Shown piece after piece: positions 1 to 7,775 of a stretch of DNA of 64,000 nt (position 1 is the stretch's first letter; each line of letters opens with the position of its first letter). A program made the translations under genes and the position numbers. The DNA comes from Spirochaetia bacterium (GTDB lineage Bacteria; Spirochaetota; Spirochaetia; Treponematales; Breznakiellaceae), in NCBI GenBank assembly GCA_025997595.1, contig BNUU01000006.1:1-64000 (forward strand). The letters run 5' to 3'. The notes beneath the pieces are model-generated. The model did not search any database and was not told the DNA's origin. It was given only the letters and a program-made list of their open reading frames with translations.

Positions 1-402
1 GATTTTCAGGCGGCCGCCGCTTTTCAGACGGCCCTTGAACGGGTGGGTAATATCGCTTCCGACGGCAGGCCCATCCTGGGCATAGATTCCCATGATCTCC
101 TTTCCCTGCTCCTTGAAACCGATGAACTTAAGGGCAGCGCCAGTGATATTCACTTCAAGCTTGAGGAACTTATTGCCTCCGGCAAGCCCATGCCCCGGTT
201 TTACCAAACCTGCGGGACCGATGACTTTCTCTACGAAATCAACGTCGCCTTCCGGGATCGCTTTAAGGACCGGATCGATCTGACCTATCATGAAGAACCG
301 GGGATCCACGAGTGGGGTTATTGGGATCGAAACATCCAGCGGATCATCAACTGGCTGCCCATCACCGCCAACAGTGATGCTGCGAAAAAGGAGGCAAAAT
401 AA
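1..402 (+). pseudogene. Chimeric fragment: PHP-nuclease segment fused in frame to an esterase C-terminus
   Basis: The frame is open from base 1, so the gene continues upstream of the window. Bases 1-127 are identical to 2294-2420 inside the EndoQ/UvrD gene and are read in the same frame. From base 128 the protein becomes the C-terminal third of an EstA/FrmB-type esterase, homologous to the next gene: it has the DDFLYE segment around the acid residue and GIHEWGYWD around the catalytic His. The nucleophile GxSxG part is absent, so esterase activity is not expected. The stop codon TAA touches the ATG of the next gene. The simplest reading is the scar of a tandem duplication whose junction lies at 127/128; an assembly join is possible. 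An internal GTG at 43 could start a 119-residue product, but I regard it as non-functional. Confidence 0.7.
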
Positions 403-1251
403 ATGGCATTGATGGAAGCGGGTTTCTTTTCCCAAACCCTGGGCCTCAACTGTCAGGCCAATGTGATTATCCCCCAGAGCAGTTCGGGAGGGGAACCTCG
501 GCCTTCGGCCTCGGCTGCAAATTCAGGTATCGGCGTGAAGGGCAGCAGCAAACAAAAAACTTATCCGGTACTCTGGCTGCTCCACGGTGCAAGCGATGAC
601 CATACGATCTGGCTGCGCAGAACTTCTATTGAACGCTATGTGTCGCACCTGGGTATTGCGGTGGTAATGCCTGCAGCCCATTTAAGCGGTTATGTCAACA
701 TGGCCCACGGTCAAAAATACGCAGACTTTTTTACTGACGAACTGCCCAAGATCATGCAGGATTTCTTTCCCCTTTCCGCCAAGCGTGAGGATAATTACGT
801 TGCGGGCTTGAGTATGGGCGGCGCCGGGGCCCTGTCCCTTGGACTGGGCAGGCCCGATGTATTTTCCGCCATCGGCTGCTTTTCTGCGGGGAACCTCAAC
901 ATCCGCCGGAACAACCCGGCGGCGAATAAAAGAAAGTCCGGCAAGGCATGCCGTGATCTGGCGGTTTATGGCGTAGAAGACCGGACAAAACTTTTGGGCA
1001 ACAGTGAATATGACTGCTTTGCCAAGGCCGAGGCCGCTATCACCGCAGGTAAAAAACTTCCCCGGATATTCCACTGCATCGGCAGGGAGGACTTCCTCTA
1101 CGATAATGCAAAAAAGACCGAAGCATGGTTCAAGGATCATCCCCAATTCGATTATACCTTCCACGAAGCCCCGGGCGCGCATACCTGGGAATTCTGGGAT
1201 GAGTGGGTGCAGAAATTTTTGAAATGGCTGCTGCCGAAGTGTGATTCCTGA
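403..1251 (+). CDS. EstA/FrmB-like esterase (alpha/beta hydrolase, esterase D family)
   Basis: A 282-residue cytoplasmic serine hydrolase of the tributyrin esterase / S-formylglutathione hydrolase-like family, which cleaves short acyl esters. Visible parts are LWLLHGASDD (oxyanion-side strand and loop), the nucleophile elbow GLSMGG near residue 137, the acid region GREDFLYD and the His in GAHTWEFWD near the C-terminus, so the triad looks complete. No signal peptide is seen. Residues about 25-46 are an extra Ser/Pro/Ala-rich stretch encoded by a GGCCTTCGGCC palindrome, which looks like an in-frame micro-insertion. The ATG directly follows the upstream TAA, and the stop TGA overlaps the next ATG by one base, so the genes are translationally coupled. 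The substrate cannot be read from sequence. Confidence 0.85.
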   Translation: MALMEAGFFSQTLGLNCQANVIIPQSSSGGEPRPSASAANSGIGVKGSSKQKTYPVLWLLHGASDDHTIWLRRTSIERYVSHLGIAVVMPAAHLSGYVNMAHGQKYADFFTDELPKIMQDFFPLSAKREDNYVAGLSMGGAGALSLGLGRPDVFSAIGCFSAGNLNIRRNNPAANKRKSGKACRDLAVYGVEDRTKLLGNSEYDCFAKAEAAITAGKKLPRIFHCIGREDFLYDNAKKTEAWFKDHPQFDYTFHEAPGAHTWEFWDEWVQKFLKWLLPKCDS

Positions 1252-1889
1252 TGAAAATGCTGTTTACCCTGCTGTTTGCTGCAATCGCCCTTACCCATCT
1301 TATCTCCCTTTGTTTTGATCATCCACGGTTGCAAAACGTGACAAAGGTGTGTCTCCTCCCCCTGCTGCTTGTGGCGTATCTATTGTCCGCAGAATCACTA
1401 AGGCTTATCATTATTTTGGCGATGGCCTTCGGATGGGGCGGCGATATTCTGCTTATTAAAATCAACAACAAAACATTCTTCCAATTAGGGCTGGGATGTT
1501 TCTTGCTGGGACATATTTGTTACATCCTTTCCTTGTTGATGTTTACCCCCACAGTCCATTTCACGGTTCTGGTGATTTCCTGCATTGCGGCGATTCCGGC
1601 GGGGGTCATCTTCTTAAAAATAGTTCATCCCGATAAGGCAATGATGATTCCGGTTATAGCCTATTCCGTTATTCTTGGATCAATGGTTCTCTGCGCCCTT
1701 CAATTTCTGCTCAATCAAGGGGGCATTATCGGAGCGGCCGTTTTTGCCGGGAGCCTTTGTTTTATGGTGTCAGATTCATTACTGGCCTACTTTACCTTTC
1801 AAAAAATTCCCAAATACGGGAATATCCTGGTAATGTTTCCCTACATCCTCGCGCAGGCAGGGCTCGTTCTGGGCCTTGCATATATGTAA
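1251..1889 (+). CDS. YhhN/TMEM86-family integral membrane protein
   Basis: A 212-residue protein made almost entirely of hydrophobic helices, about eight segments. It has the family-type polar motifs: GWGGDILL near residue 61, FLLGHICYI near residue 80 and MVSDSLLA near residue 175. YhhN relatives in animals (TMEM86) are lysoplasmalogenases that hydrolyse the vinyl ether of lysoplasmalogens; bacterial members are mostly uncharacterised, so a lipid-hydrolase role is only an inference. The ATG overlaps the TGA of the esterase by one base, and its own TAA overlaps the ATG of the nuclease/helicase by one base, which places all three in one operon. Confidence 0.8.
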   Translation: MKMLFTLLFAAIALTHLISLCFDHPRLQNVTKVCLLPLLLVAYLLSAESLRLIIILAMAFGWGGDILLIKINNKTFFQLGLGCFLLGHICYILSLLMFTPTVHFTVLVISCIAAIPAGVIFLKIVHPDKAMMIPVIAYSVILGSMVLCALQFLLNQGGIIGAAVFAGSLCFMVSDSLLAYFTFQKIPKYGNILVMFPYILAQAGLVLGLAYM

Positions 1890-4800
1890 TGCGTATCATT
1901 GCCGACCTCCACATCCATTCCCGTTACTCGCGGGCAACCAGCCCCAAACTTACCCCGCCGTATCTGGATCGCTGGGCCCGGATCAAGGGCATAAATCTTG
2001 TGGGAACCGGTGACTGCACCCATCCCCGCTGGCTTACGGAGCTGCGGGAAAATCTTGATGACGCCGAAGAAGGTTTCTATACACTAAAAGAAAAAGTCCG
2101 CAGTAATTTTGACGCCGGTCCCGCACTGACAGAGGCAATCCCCAAACCGGGGAGCGCAGCATTGCTGCATCAGGAAACAGTATTACTGCACCCATCTGAC
2201 AGCCTCCCCCATTTCGTCCTGACCGGAGAAATCAGCACGATCTACAAACGGGGAGACAAGACACGCAAGGTGCATCATCTGATCATTCTGCCTGATTTTC
2301 AGGCGGCCGCCGCTTTTCAGACGGCCCTTGAACGGGTGGGTAATATCGCTTCCGACGGCAGGCCCATCCTGGGCATAGATTCCCATGATCTCCTTTCCCT
2401 GCTCCTTGAAACCGATGAACGCTCCGTCCTTATCCCCGCCCATATCTGGACCCCCTGGTTTTCCGCGTTGGGGGCCAGGTCGGGTTTTAATTCTATCGAA
2501 GAATGTTATCGTGATCTCAGCCCCTTCATTCCTGCCATTGAGACCGGCCTCTCCTCCAATCCGCCGATGAACTGGGCGGTCTCCGGCCTGGATCGTTTTT
2601 CCGTCATTTCCAATTCCGACGCCCATTCCCCGGAAAAGCTTGGCAGGGAAGCAACACTGCTCGAAATGGATCTTTCCTATTCTTCATTCAGAAGGGCTTT
2701 GAAAACAGGTATTCTTTCTACCATCGAATTTTTCCCGCAGGAAGGAAAATATCATTATGATGGTCACCGCAAATGCGGTATATTTCTCAGCCCCGAAGAA
2801 ACAGCGGCTATGCCAAAAAATTCCGCCGGTGATTTCGACGGCCTCTGCCCGGTCTGCGGTAAGCCCCTTACCCGCGGTGTCATGGGCCGGGTACTGGAAC
2901 TGGCGGACCGGCCGGTAAATGAAACAGAATTGTGTCCCGCCGAATGCGCCGAAACCAACAGACGGCCCTACCATTCACTTATTCCCCTGCGGGAAATATT
3001 GGGGGAGCTCCTGGGGACCGGTGCTGCTTCCAAAAAAGTTGACGCCGCCTACGGTAATCTTATTGAAAAAACCGGAAGTGAATTTTCCATCCTCATGAAC
3101 ATGAGCGCCGGTGAAATAGAAAAACTAAAAACTCCCGCTGTTTCCGGCGAACTTCTTGCAGAGGCCATCGGCAGAATGCGGACCGGTGAAGTGAGTATCA
3201 GCGCGGGCTATGACGGTGAATATGGGGTAATCCGGGTCTTCCCCGCCGGCAAGGCGCCTGCGGATAAAAATGAAGGGGCGCTCTTCGAAAACATACCCGC
3301 AGCCAGCAAAGATCTTTTCAGGCAGGTTTCCCCTGATACCCAAAAAGAGAAGCCGGTTCAAAAAAAGCAGAGCAGAAAACCGCAGGAGGAACCGGCGGCA
3401 AAGACAAATACGTCTGATGCTGCGGCTGCCCACGGCCCAACAACTTTTGTCCCCGACCCGGATCAGGAAAAGGCCCTGTCCCACGAGGGCCGCAGCGCCA
3501 TTATCATTGCGGGTCCCGGCACCGGCAAAACTGCGCTTCTCGCCTCCAGGATCAGCGCCCTCATTAATAAGGGAACCGCGCCCTCATCGATCCTGGCCTT
3601 AAGTTTTACCGTGAAGGCCGCAGCGGAACTGCGGAACCGGATCGCCGGAATGGAAACGACGGCACAGAACAGTACCGGTGTCCCAACTACTGCAACCTTT
3701 CACTCATTGTGCTGTTCGATCTTACGGGAACAAAAATCAAACCCCGGTATGCCCGATGATTTCAGAATTATTGGCGAGGCGGAAAGGGATCAGATACTTC
3801 GGGAAATTTGTTCTGCGGAAAATAACGGTGTTGCAAGAAAGGTAAGGCCTCAGGGCCTGGGAAAATATATTGAAGAGCGGAAACGGTTTCTTCTTCTGCC
3901 GGGGGAAACTATGCCGAAATTCGGCGGACCCGCAGGTTTTCTGTCATCCCTTGCGGCTGAAATGGGTTTGAGCAGGATCGATCCCGAAATGGAAATCCTC
4001 TACGGACAATACCGGAACCGTCTCCGCGAATCAGGCATGCTGGATTTTGACGATCTTCTTTCGGGTACCGTGCGGCTCCTGGCAGGGCGTGATGAAATCC
4101 TTAAATCTTACCGGGAACGGTTCCGCTTCATTTTTGTAGATGAATACCAGGACATCAATTTTGCACAGTACGCCCTGATCCGGCTGCTTGTGCCGGAAAA
4201 CGCCGGGCCTGATGCGGCGGACTCCCCTGCCCTCTGGGTTATCGGCGATCCCAATCAGGCCATCTATGGGTTCCGGGGTTCGGACAAGCGCTTCATCGAC
4301 CGGTTCCAGCAGGACTATCCCGAGTCCCGGCGCTTTGAACTTACCCGCAGTTTCCGCTGCGCCGCTCCCATTATCAATGCTGCGGGACGGCTTACGGGGA
4401 CCAGCCTGCGGGGAGAAGAAAAATCCGTGGACCTTTTCCGTTCAGAATATCCAACGGAAAAATCGGAAGCCGAAGGTATCGCCCGCCGCATCGCCGCCCT
4501 TGTCGGGGGGACTTCATTCTTTGCCATTGACAGTAATGCTGCGGGAAACGACGCCGGGACCACAGCGCCGGAGGACTGTGCAATTCTTATCCGCGCCGGA
4601 GCCATGGCGGAGCCCCTTATCAAGGCGTTAAAAGATCACGGCATCCCCTTTGACCTTACCGGAGAAGAACCCTGGTGGGACGGGGAACCGGTAAAACCTC
4701 TGATAGATTTACTGCGGGAGAAACAGAATTTTTCTTCTTCACCGGCGGCTGAAATAAAAAATGCCTGGGAATTACTGGGTAAAAAGAAGGAAATGCCCGA

Positions 4801-5236
4801 TCCGGTAAAGCGGCTCATCGGCCTTGCGGAAATGTTTAAAGACATTCCCGCCCTTATTGATACCCTGTCCTACAGTGACGCCGAGGGCCTGCCGGTAATA
4901 AACAGGAGCGGAGTCAGAGTTATGACCATCCACGCTTCCAAGGGCCTGGAATTTGATCATGTCTTTGTTGCGGGACTTGAAGAGGGAATGCTCCCATTCA
5001 CCCTCTACGATGAATCCGTTTCCAATGCCCGCATTGAAGAAGAACGGCGTATCCTCTATGTGGCCATGACACGGGCGCGAAAAGGGCTGAACCTTTCCTG
5101 GGCGCAGTCCCGGAATTTTCGGGGCAGAATTTTATCAGGCGGCCCCAGCCGGTTTCTGGGGGAACTGGAAAAAATCATTCCCCTTCTGCGGGATTGCCTG
5201 CCGGCAAAGAAGGACCCCCAGATGAGACTGTTTTAG
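1889..5236 (+). CDS. EndoQ-like PHP endonuclease fused to UvrD/Rep-type helicase
   Basis: A protein of 1115 residues if started at the ATG that overlaps the previous stop by one base (TAATG). This start gives the typical PHP opening IADLHIHSRYS. Residues 1 to about 400 resemble the EndoQ family (TIGR00375 type): DLHIHS, NSDAHS metal ligands, a zinc-binding CPVCGKPLTRG with a later CPAEC, and YHSLIPLREI. EndoQ enzymes nick 5' of deaminated bases. After an Ala/Lys-rich linker (residues about 480-520), residues 525-1115 are an SF1A helicase: Walker A AGPGTGKTALLAS, FVDEYQDIN, GDPNQAIYGFRGSD, TIHASKGLEF and VAMTRAR. The fusion couples damage nicking to unwinding, probably in repair; this is inference. 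AIDSNAAGNDAG near residue 880 looks like an inserted low-complexity stretch. A segment of this gene is duplicated at base 1. Confidence 0.88.
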   Translation: MRIIADLHIHSRYSRATSPKLTPPYLDRWARIKGINLVGTGDCTHPRWLTELRENLDDAEEGFYTLKEKVRSNFDAGPALTEAIPKPGSAALLHQETVLLHPSDSLPHFVLTGEISTIYKRGDKTRKVHHLIILPDFQAAAAFQTALERVGNIASDGRPILGIDSHDLLSLLLETDERSVLIPAHIWTPWFSALGARSGFNSIEECYRDLSPFIPAIETGLSSNPPMNWAVSGLDRFSVISNSDAHSPEKLGREATLLEMDLSYSSFRRALKTGILSTIEFFPQEGKYHYDGHRKCGIFLSPEETAAMPKNSAGDFDGLCPVCGKPLTRGVMGRVLELADRPVNETELCPAECAETNRRPYHSLIPLREILGELLGTGAASKKVDAAYGNLIEKTGSEFSILMNMSAGEIEKLKTPAVSGELLAEAIGRMRTGEVSISAGYDGEYGVIRVFPAGKAPADKNEGALFENIPAASKDLFRQVSPDTQKEKPVQKKQSRKPQEEPAAKTNTSDAAAAHGPTTFVPDPDQEKALSHEGRSAIIIAGPGTGKTALLASRISALINKGTAPSSILALSFTVKAAAELRNRIAGMETTAQNSTGVPTTATFHSLCCSILREQKSNPGMPDDFRIIGEAERDQILREICSAENNGVARKVRPQGLGKYIEERKRFLLLPGETMPKFGGPAGFLSSLAAEMGLSRIDPEMEILYGQYRNRLRESGMLDFDDLLSGTVRLLAGRDEILKSYRERFRFIFVDEYQDINFAQYALIRLLVPENAGPDAADSPALWVIGDPNQAIYGFRGSDKRFIDRFQQDYPESRRFELTRSFRCAAPIINAAGRLTGTSLRGEEKSVDLFRSEYPTEKSEAEGIARRIAALVGGTSFFAIDSNAAGNDAGTTAPEDCAILIRAGAMAEPLIKALKDHGIPFDLTGEEPWWDGEPVKPLIDLLREKQNFSSSPAAEIKNAWELLGKKKEMPDPVKRLIGLAEMFKDIPALIDTLSYSDAEGLPVINRSGVRVMTIHASKGLEFDHVFVAGLEEGMLPFTLYDESVSNARIEEERRILYVAMTRARKGLNLSWAQSRNFRGRILSGGPSRFLGELEKIIPLLRDCLPAKKDPQMRLF

Positions 5237-5248
5237 TAGAGTTGTTAT

Positions 5249-6136
5249 CTAAAAACCTTTGCTGCTTAGATCTTTTATAATGTTTGTATAAATCAGAGGG
5301 ATATCTATCCCTGATATTTTTCTTTTCTTGATATCAACAATTTCATTGTGGGATATTCTGCCGCTGATTTCAAAACAATCGGTACCCCACCGGACGGACT
5401 GTTCGCTTACGATGCCGTCATTTTTTCCGCTTACATGTTTTATATAGAGAAACGTATAAAAATACCCGGGATCATCAAAGGCGTTTCTCATTGTCGAATA
5501 GTAAGTCTGATAGAAAACCCTTTCATCCGGCTGAACAAGCGCGTTAAACTCACCCATGTTTTCGCTTGTCAGTTGATATATCACATCATATATATCCTGT
5601 TCCTTCTTCCCATATAATCTGCTGTATTTTTTCAATAGGCCTTTCCCAAATCCCGGACGGGCAGCATGTTTTTTATACAACAAATCCGCAAATTCCCAGC
5701 CATGATGGGGAGTTGAAATCATCGTCAAACTCGCTACCTTGTCCCCCAAATTATATCTCCAGATAAGATAACGCGCATCAAGCCCGCCCTTGGAATGGCC
5801 GATTATATTTACCTTTTCCTTATTCGTTTTCAGAAGTATTTCTTCTATTGCGCTTTTTAATATTGCCGCGTTTGATTCATAGGAGCCCATTCCTTCGGTA
5901 TTGCCAAAGTACAGATCCACACCATCCTCCCGGAGCGCATCGGGAATTCTGCCCCAATTATCGGTATCCTCCTCTTTGTCATGGGCAACCAGCCCGTGCA
6001 CCAATACTACCGGGTATTTTAGCCGAAAATTTTCAATCTCCGTTTCCTGATAATCTTTTACGGGATTAACCGATACACAACCTGAGAAAAAAGATATTAT
6101 TAAAACTGTTACGAGGGCCCTCAATACACTAATCAA
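5249..6136 (-). CDS. Lipoprotein lipase/esterase, alpha/beta hydrolase
   Basis: A 295-residue exported lipase-like protein. The N-terminus is a hydrophobic helix followed by FFSGC, a lipobox, so it should be lipid-anchored. Mature-part motifs are YPVVLVHGLVAHD (oxyanion loop) and the nucleophile elbow GHSKGG near residue 116, followed by LDARYL, as in triacylglycerol lipases and PGAP1-like proteins. An acid and a His (GRISHNE region) are present. The best start is a TTG inside the last codons of the upstream NYN gene, giving an 8-bp overlap; no better ATG gives a signal peptide. A weak ribosome site suggests coupling to the upstream gene. The substrate is unknown. Confidence 0.78.
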   Translation of the reverse strand: MISVLRALVTVLIISFFSGCVSVNPVKDYQETEIENFRLKYPVVLVHGLVAHDKEEDTDNWGRIPDALREDGVDLYFGNTEGMGSYESNAAILKSAIEEILLKTNKEKVNIIGHSKGGLDARYLIWRYNLGDKVASLTMISTPHHGWEFADLLYKKHAARPGFGKGLLKKYSRLYGKKEQDIYDVIYQLTSENMGEFNALVQPDERVFYQTYYSTMRNAFDDPGYFYTFLYIKHVSGKNDGIVSEQSVRWGTDCFEISGRISHNEIVDIKKRKISGIDIPLIYTNIIKDLSSKGF

Positions 6137-7094
6137 TTATGGTGACTTTAATGGCGCGATAACGGGGCGATTCATCCCGTTTGGTGCGTTCGGCGTCTTC
6201 TTCCCGGAGGTATTTTACCGGCATGCCCGGTTCGAGTTCATCAAAATCCCTGTTGGTAAGAGTACTGTAGTGGAAAAAAACATTATTCACGGATTCGTCC
6301 TTGATAAAGCCAAAACCATCCTTCACGCTGATTATCACCGATTCCAATTCCTGATCTTTAATATTTATGCTCGGCTCTTTGGACTCAACGATGAGTCCAA
6401 TGGGTTCAACGTCCAACAATGAGGGCTGGTAGATATACGGCCGTTCCGTAACAAAGAGGTCCCGGATGATGTCGCTATCCGGCTGTTTTTCGATCCGGTC
6501 ATGCATTGATACGGGGTATAAAACTTCTTCCAATAATTGGCGGGAAGTTCTGGTTTCGGCGGTGACACCGTTTTCGTTGTTGTAGGAAAAATCCCAGCTG
6601 ATGAGCATGACCTGGGTTCCCAGGGTATTAAGTTTGCGGACCAGAGGGACATAATCGCCGTCCCCGGCGACCAGGACCAGGATATCAAATTTCTTGTATA
6701 TCGCAAGCTCATAGGCTTCCAGGGCAAGCCATACATCGATGCCCTTTTCCTGCATGGAATTGTTTTCGTTGTTGTACTTCAGGGGCAGGTAATGGGTTAC
6801 GATATTTTCACGCATAAGGATATCTTCAAATACCCGTTCGCTCTGGACCTTTTCCCCCAATTCCCGGGCCGATGAGCGGCCTTTAAAATAATGGGCGTCG
6901 ATTATCTGGCAGAGCCGTATATCGTTTAACCCGGTGTTTCTTACGATTTCCTGACGGATAAAATTGTGAAGCCCATTAATACTGATACGGGCCTTTTTTT
7001 CATGTTCGTATTTGTAATAATTACTTACTTTGTAAAAGTAGTATCCGTCATAAAATATGCCTATTCTGATGATTTCTTTCAGGTTATTGTTCAT
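6129..7094 (-). CDS. NYN (PIN-like) domain protein with C-terminal cold-shock-like domain
   Basis: A 321-residue protein. Residues about 8-190 form a NYN/LabA-type PIN-like nuclease domain: IFYDGYYFY supplies the first acidic residue, KGIDVWLALEAYEL the second and LVAGDGDYVPLVRKL the third cluster. The C-terminal 70 residues (VISVKDGFGFIKDE, VFFHYSTL) look like a cold-shock/S1-like OB fold that binds single-stranded nucleic acid. Together this suggests an RNA-directed nuclease or RNA-binding regulator in the cytoplasm. GGAAG lies 8 nt before the ATG. It sits between the cyclase-like gene (5 bp upstream) and the lipase (8-bp overlap), so these look co-transcribed with the purine genes. The RNA target is unknown. 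Confidence 0.8.
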   Translation of the reverse strand: MNNNLKEIIRIGIFYDGYYFYKVSNYYKYEHEKKARISINGLHNFIRQEIVRNTGLNDIRLCQIIDAHYFKGRSSARELGEKVQSERVFEDILMRENIVTHYLPLKYNNENNSMQEKGIDVWLALEAYELAIYKKFDILVLVAGDGDYVPLVRKLNTLGTQVMLISWDFSYNNENGVTAETRTSRQLLEEVLYPVSMHDRIEKQPDSDIIRDLFVTERPYIYQPSLLDVEPIGLIVESKEPSINIKDQELESVIISVKDGFGFIKDESVNNVFFHYSTLTNRDFDELEPGMPVKYLREEDAERTKRDESPRYRAIKVTIID

Positions 7095-7099
7095 TTAAT

Positions 7100-7771
7100 T
7101 TACTTCCTGTTATACATGTATACCTTGACCCGATCCTCATCCTGTAAGCCCTTGAGGTGTTCCAGGTGATGGTGCAGTCTTGGCGTGATACTTTCGGTGA
7201 AGGGGATCAGGCCGGTGAGGGTAAGTTTTTTGTTGAGTATGAGCTGATCTTTTTCAGCCAGGGTCTGGAGACGGCAGGCAAGGTTGATGCCGTAGCCCAC
7301 ATAGTCCCGGTATTTGAGACCCGAGGCTTCGGCGGATATTTCGTACTTGAAGACCTTTTCCATAACCAGCGCACCGGCAAGGCTGATATGCGGGGACGGC
7401 AAAAAAAGCTCTTCGTTTACAAAATCAAGGAATTCGTTAAACACCATCATGGCATCGTCCACATGATCCTGCGAGGCGGTATCCCAGACAACAAGGGCGC
7501 CGTCACCGAGGAGTTTGTAATAGGAACAGCTAAACCCGAATTGATTTATGCAAGACAGAATGTTTGAGGAAAATTCCTTGAGCAGTTTAAAAACCGTATT
7601 CTCATCATTAGAGCAGAGGAACTCGCTGAAATTCCGTATGTCGATACAGAGGATCAGGGCTTCATCCCTGACTTCCCCCGTATAGACACCGTCAAAAACA
7701 TCTACGGGCATTTTTTTAAGCGCCCGCAATGAGGAGGAATCCAAAAAAACCGATGTGCCTTTATTTTCCAT
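7100..7771 (-). CDS. Class III nucleotide-cyclase-like domain protein
   Basis: A 223-residue protein consisting of little more than one adenylate/guanylate cyclase catalytic fold. CIDIRNFSEF carries the first metal-binding Asp and YYKLLGDGALVVW carries the second Asp with the usual G-D-G turn. GYGINLACRLQTLA corresponds to the helix that normally supplies the transition-state Asn/Arg pair, and N and R are visible there. I see no membrane segment or sensor domain. A GGGAG site precedes the ATG by 7 nt; a TTG six codons earlier lies inside guaA and is less likely. The gene begins 4 bp after guaA, so cyclase expression may follow GTP synthesis. Activity and substrate (ATP or GTP) are not proven. 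Confidence 0.72.
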   Translation of the reverse strand: MENKGTSVFLDSSSLRALKKMPVDVFDGVYTGEVRDEALILCIDIRNFSEFLCSNDENTVFKLLKEFSSNILSCINQFGFSCSYYKLLGDGALVVWDTASQDHVDDAMMVFNEFLDFVNEELFLPSPHISLAGALVMEKVFKYEISAEASGLKYRDYVGYGINLACRLQTLAEKDQLILNKKLTLTGLIPFTESITPRLHHHLEHLKGLQDEDRVKVYMYNRK

Positions 7772-7775
7772 TTTG

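Noticed and set aside
682..1182. Open frames antisense to the esterase and many similar frames antisense to GC-rich genes
   Set aside because: They overlap clear protein families on the opposite strand, lack ribosome sites and have no recognisable domains.
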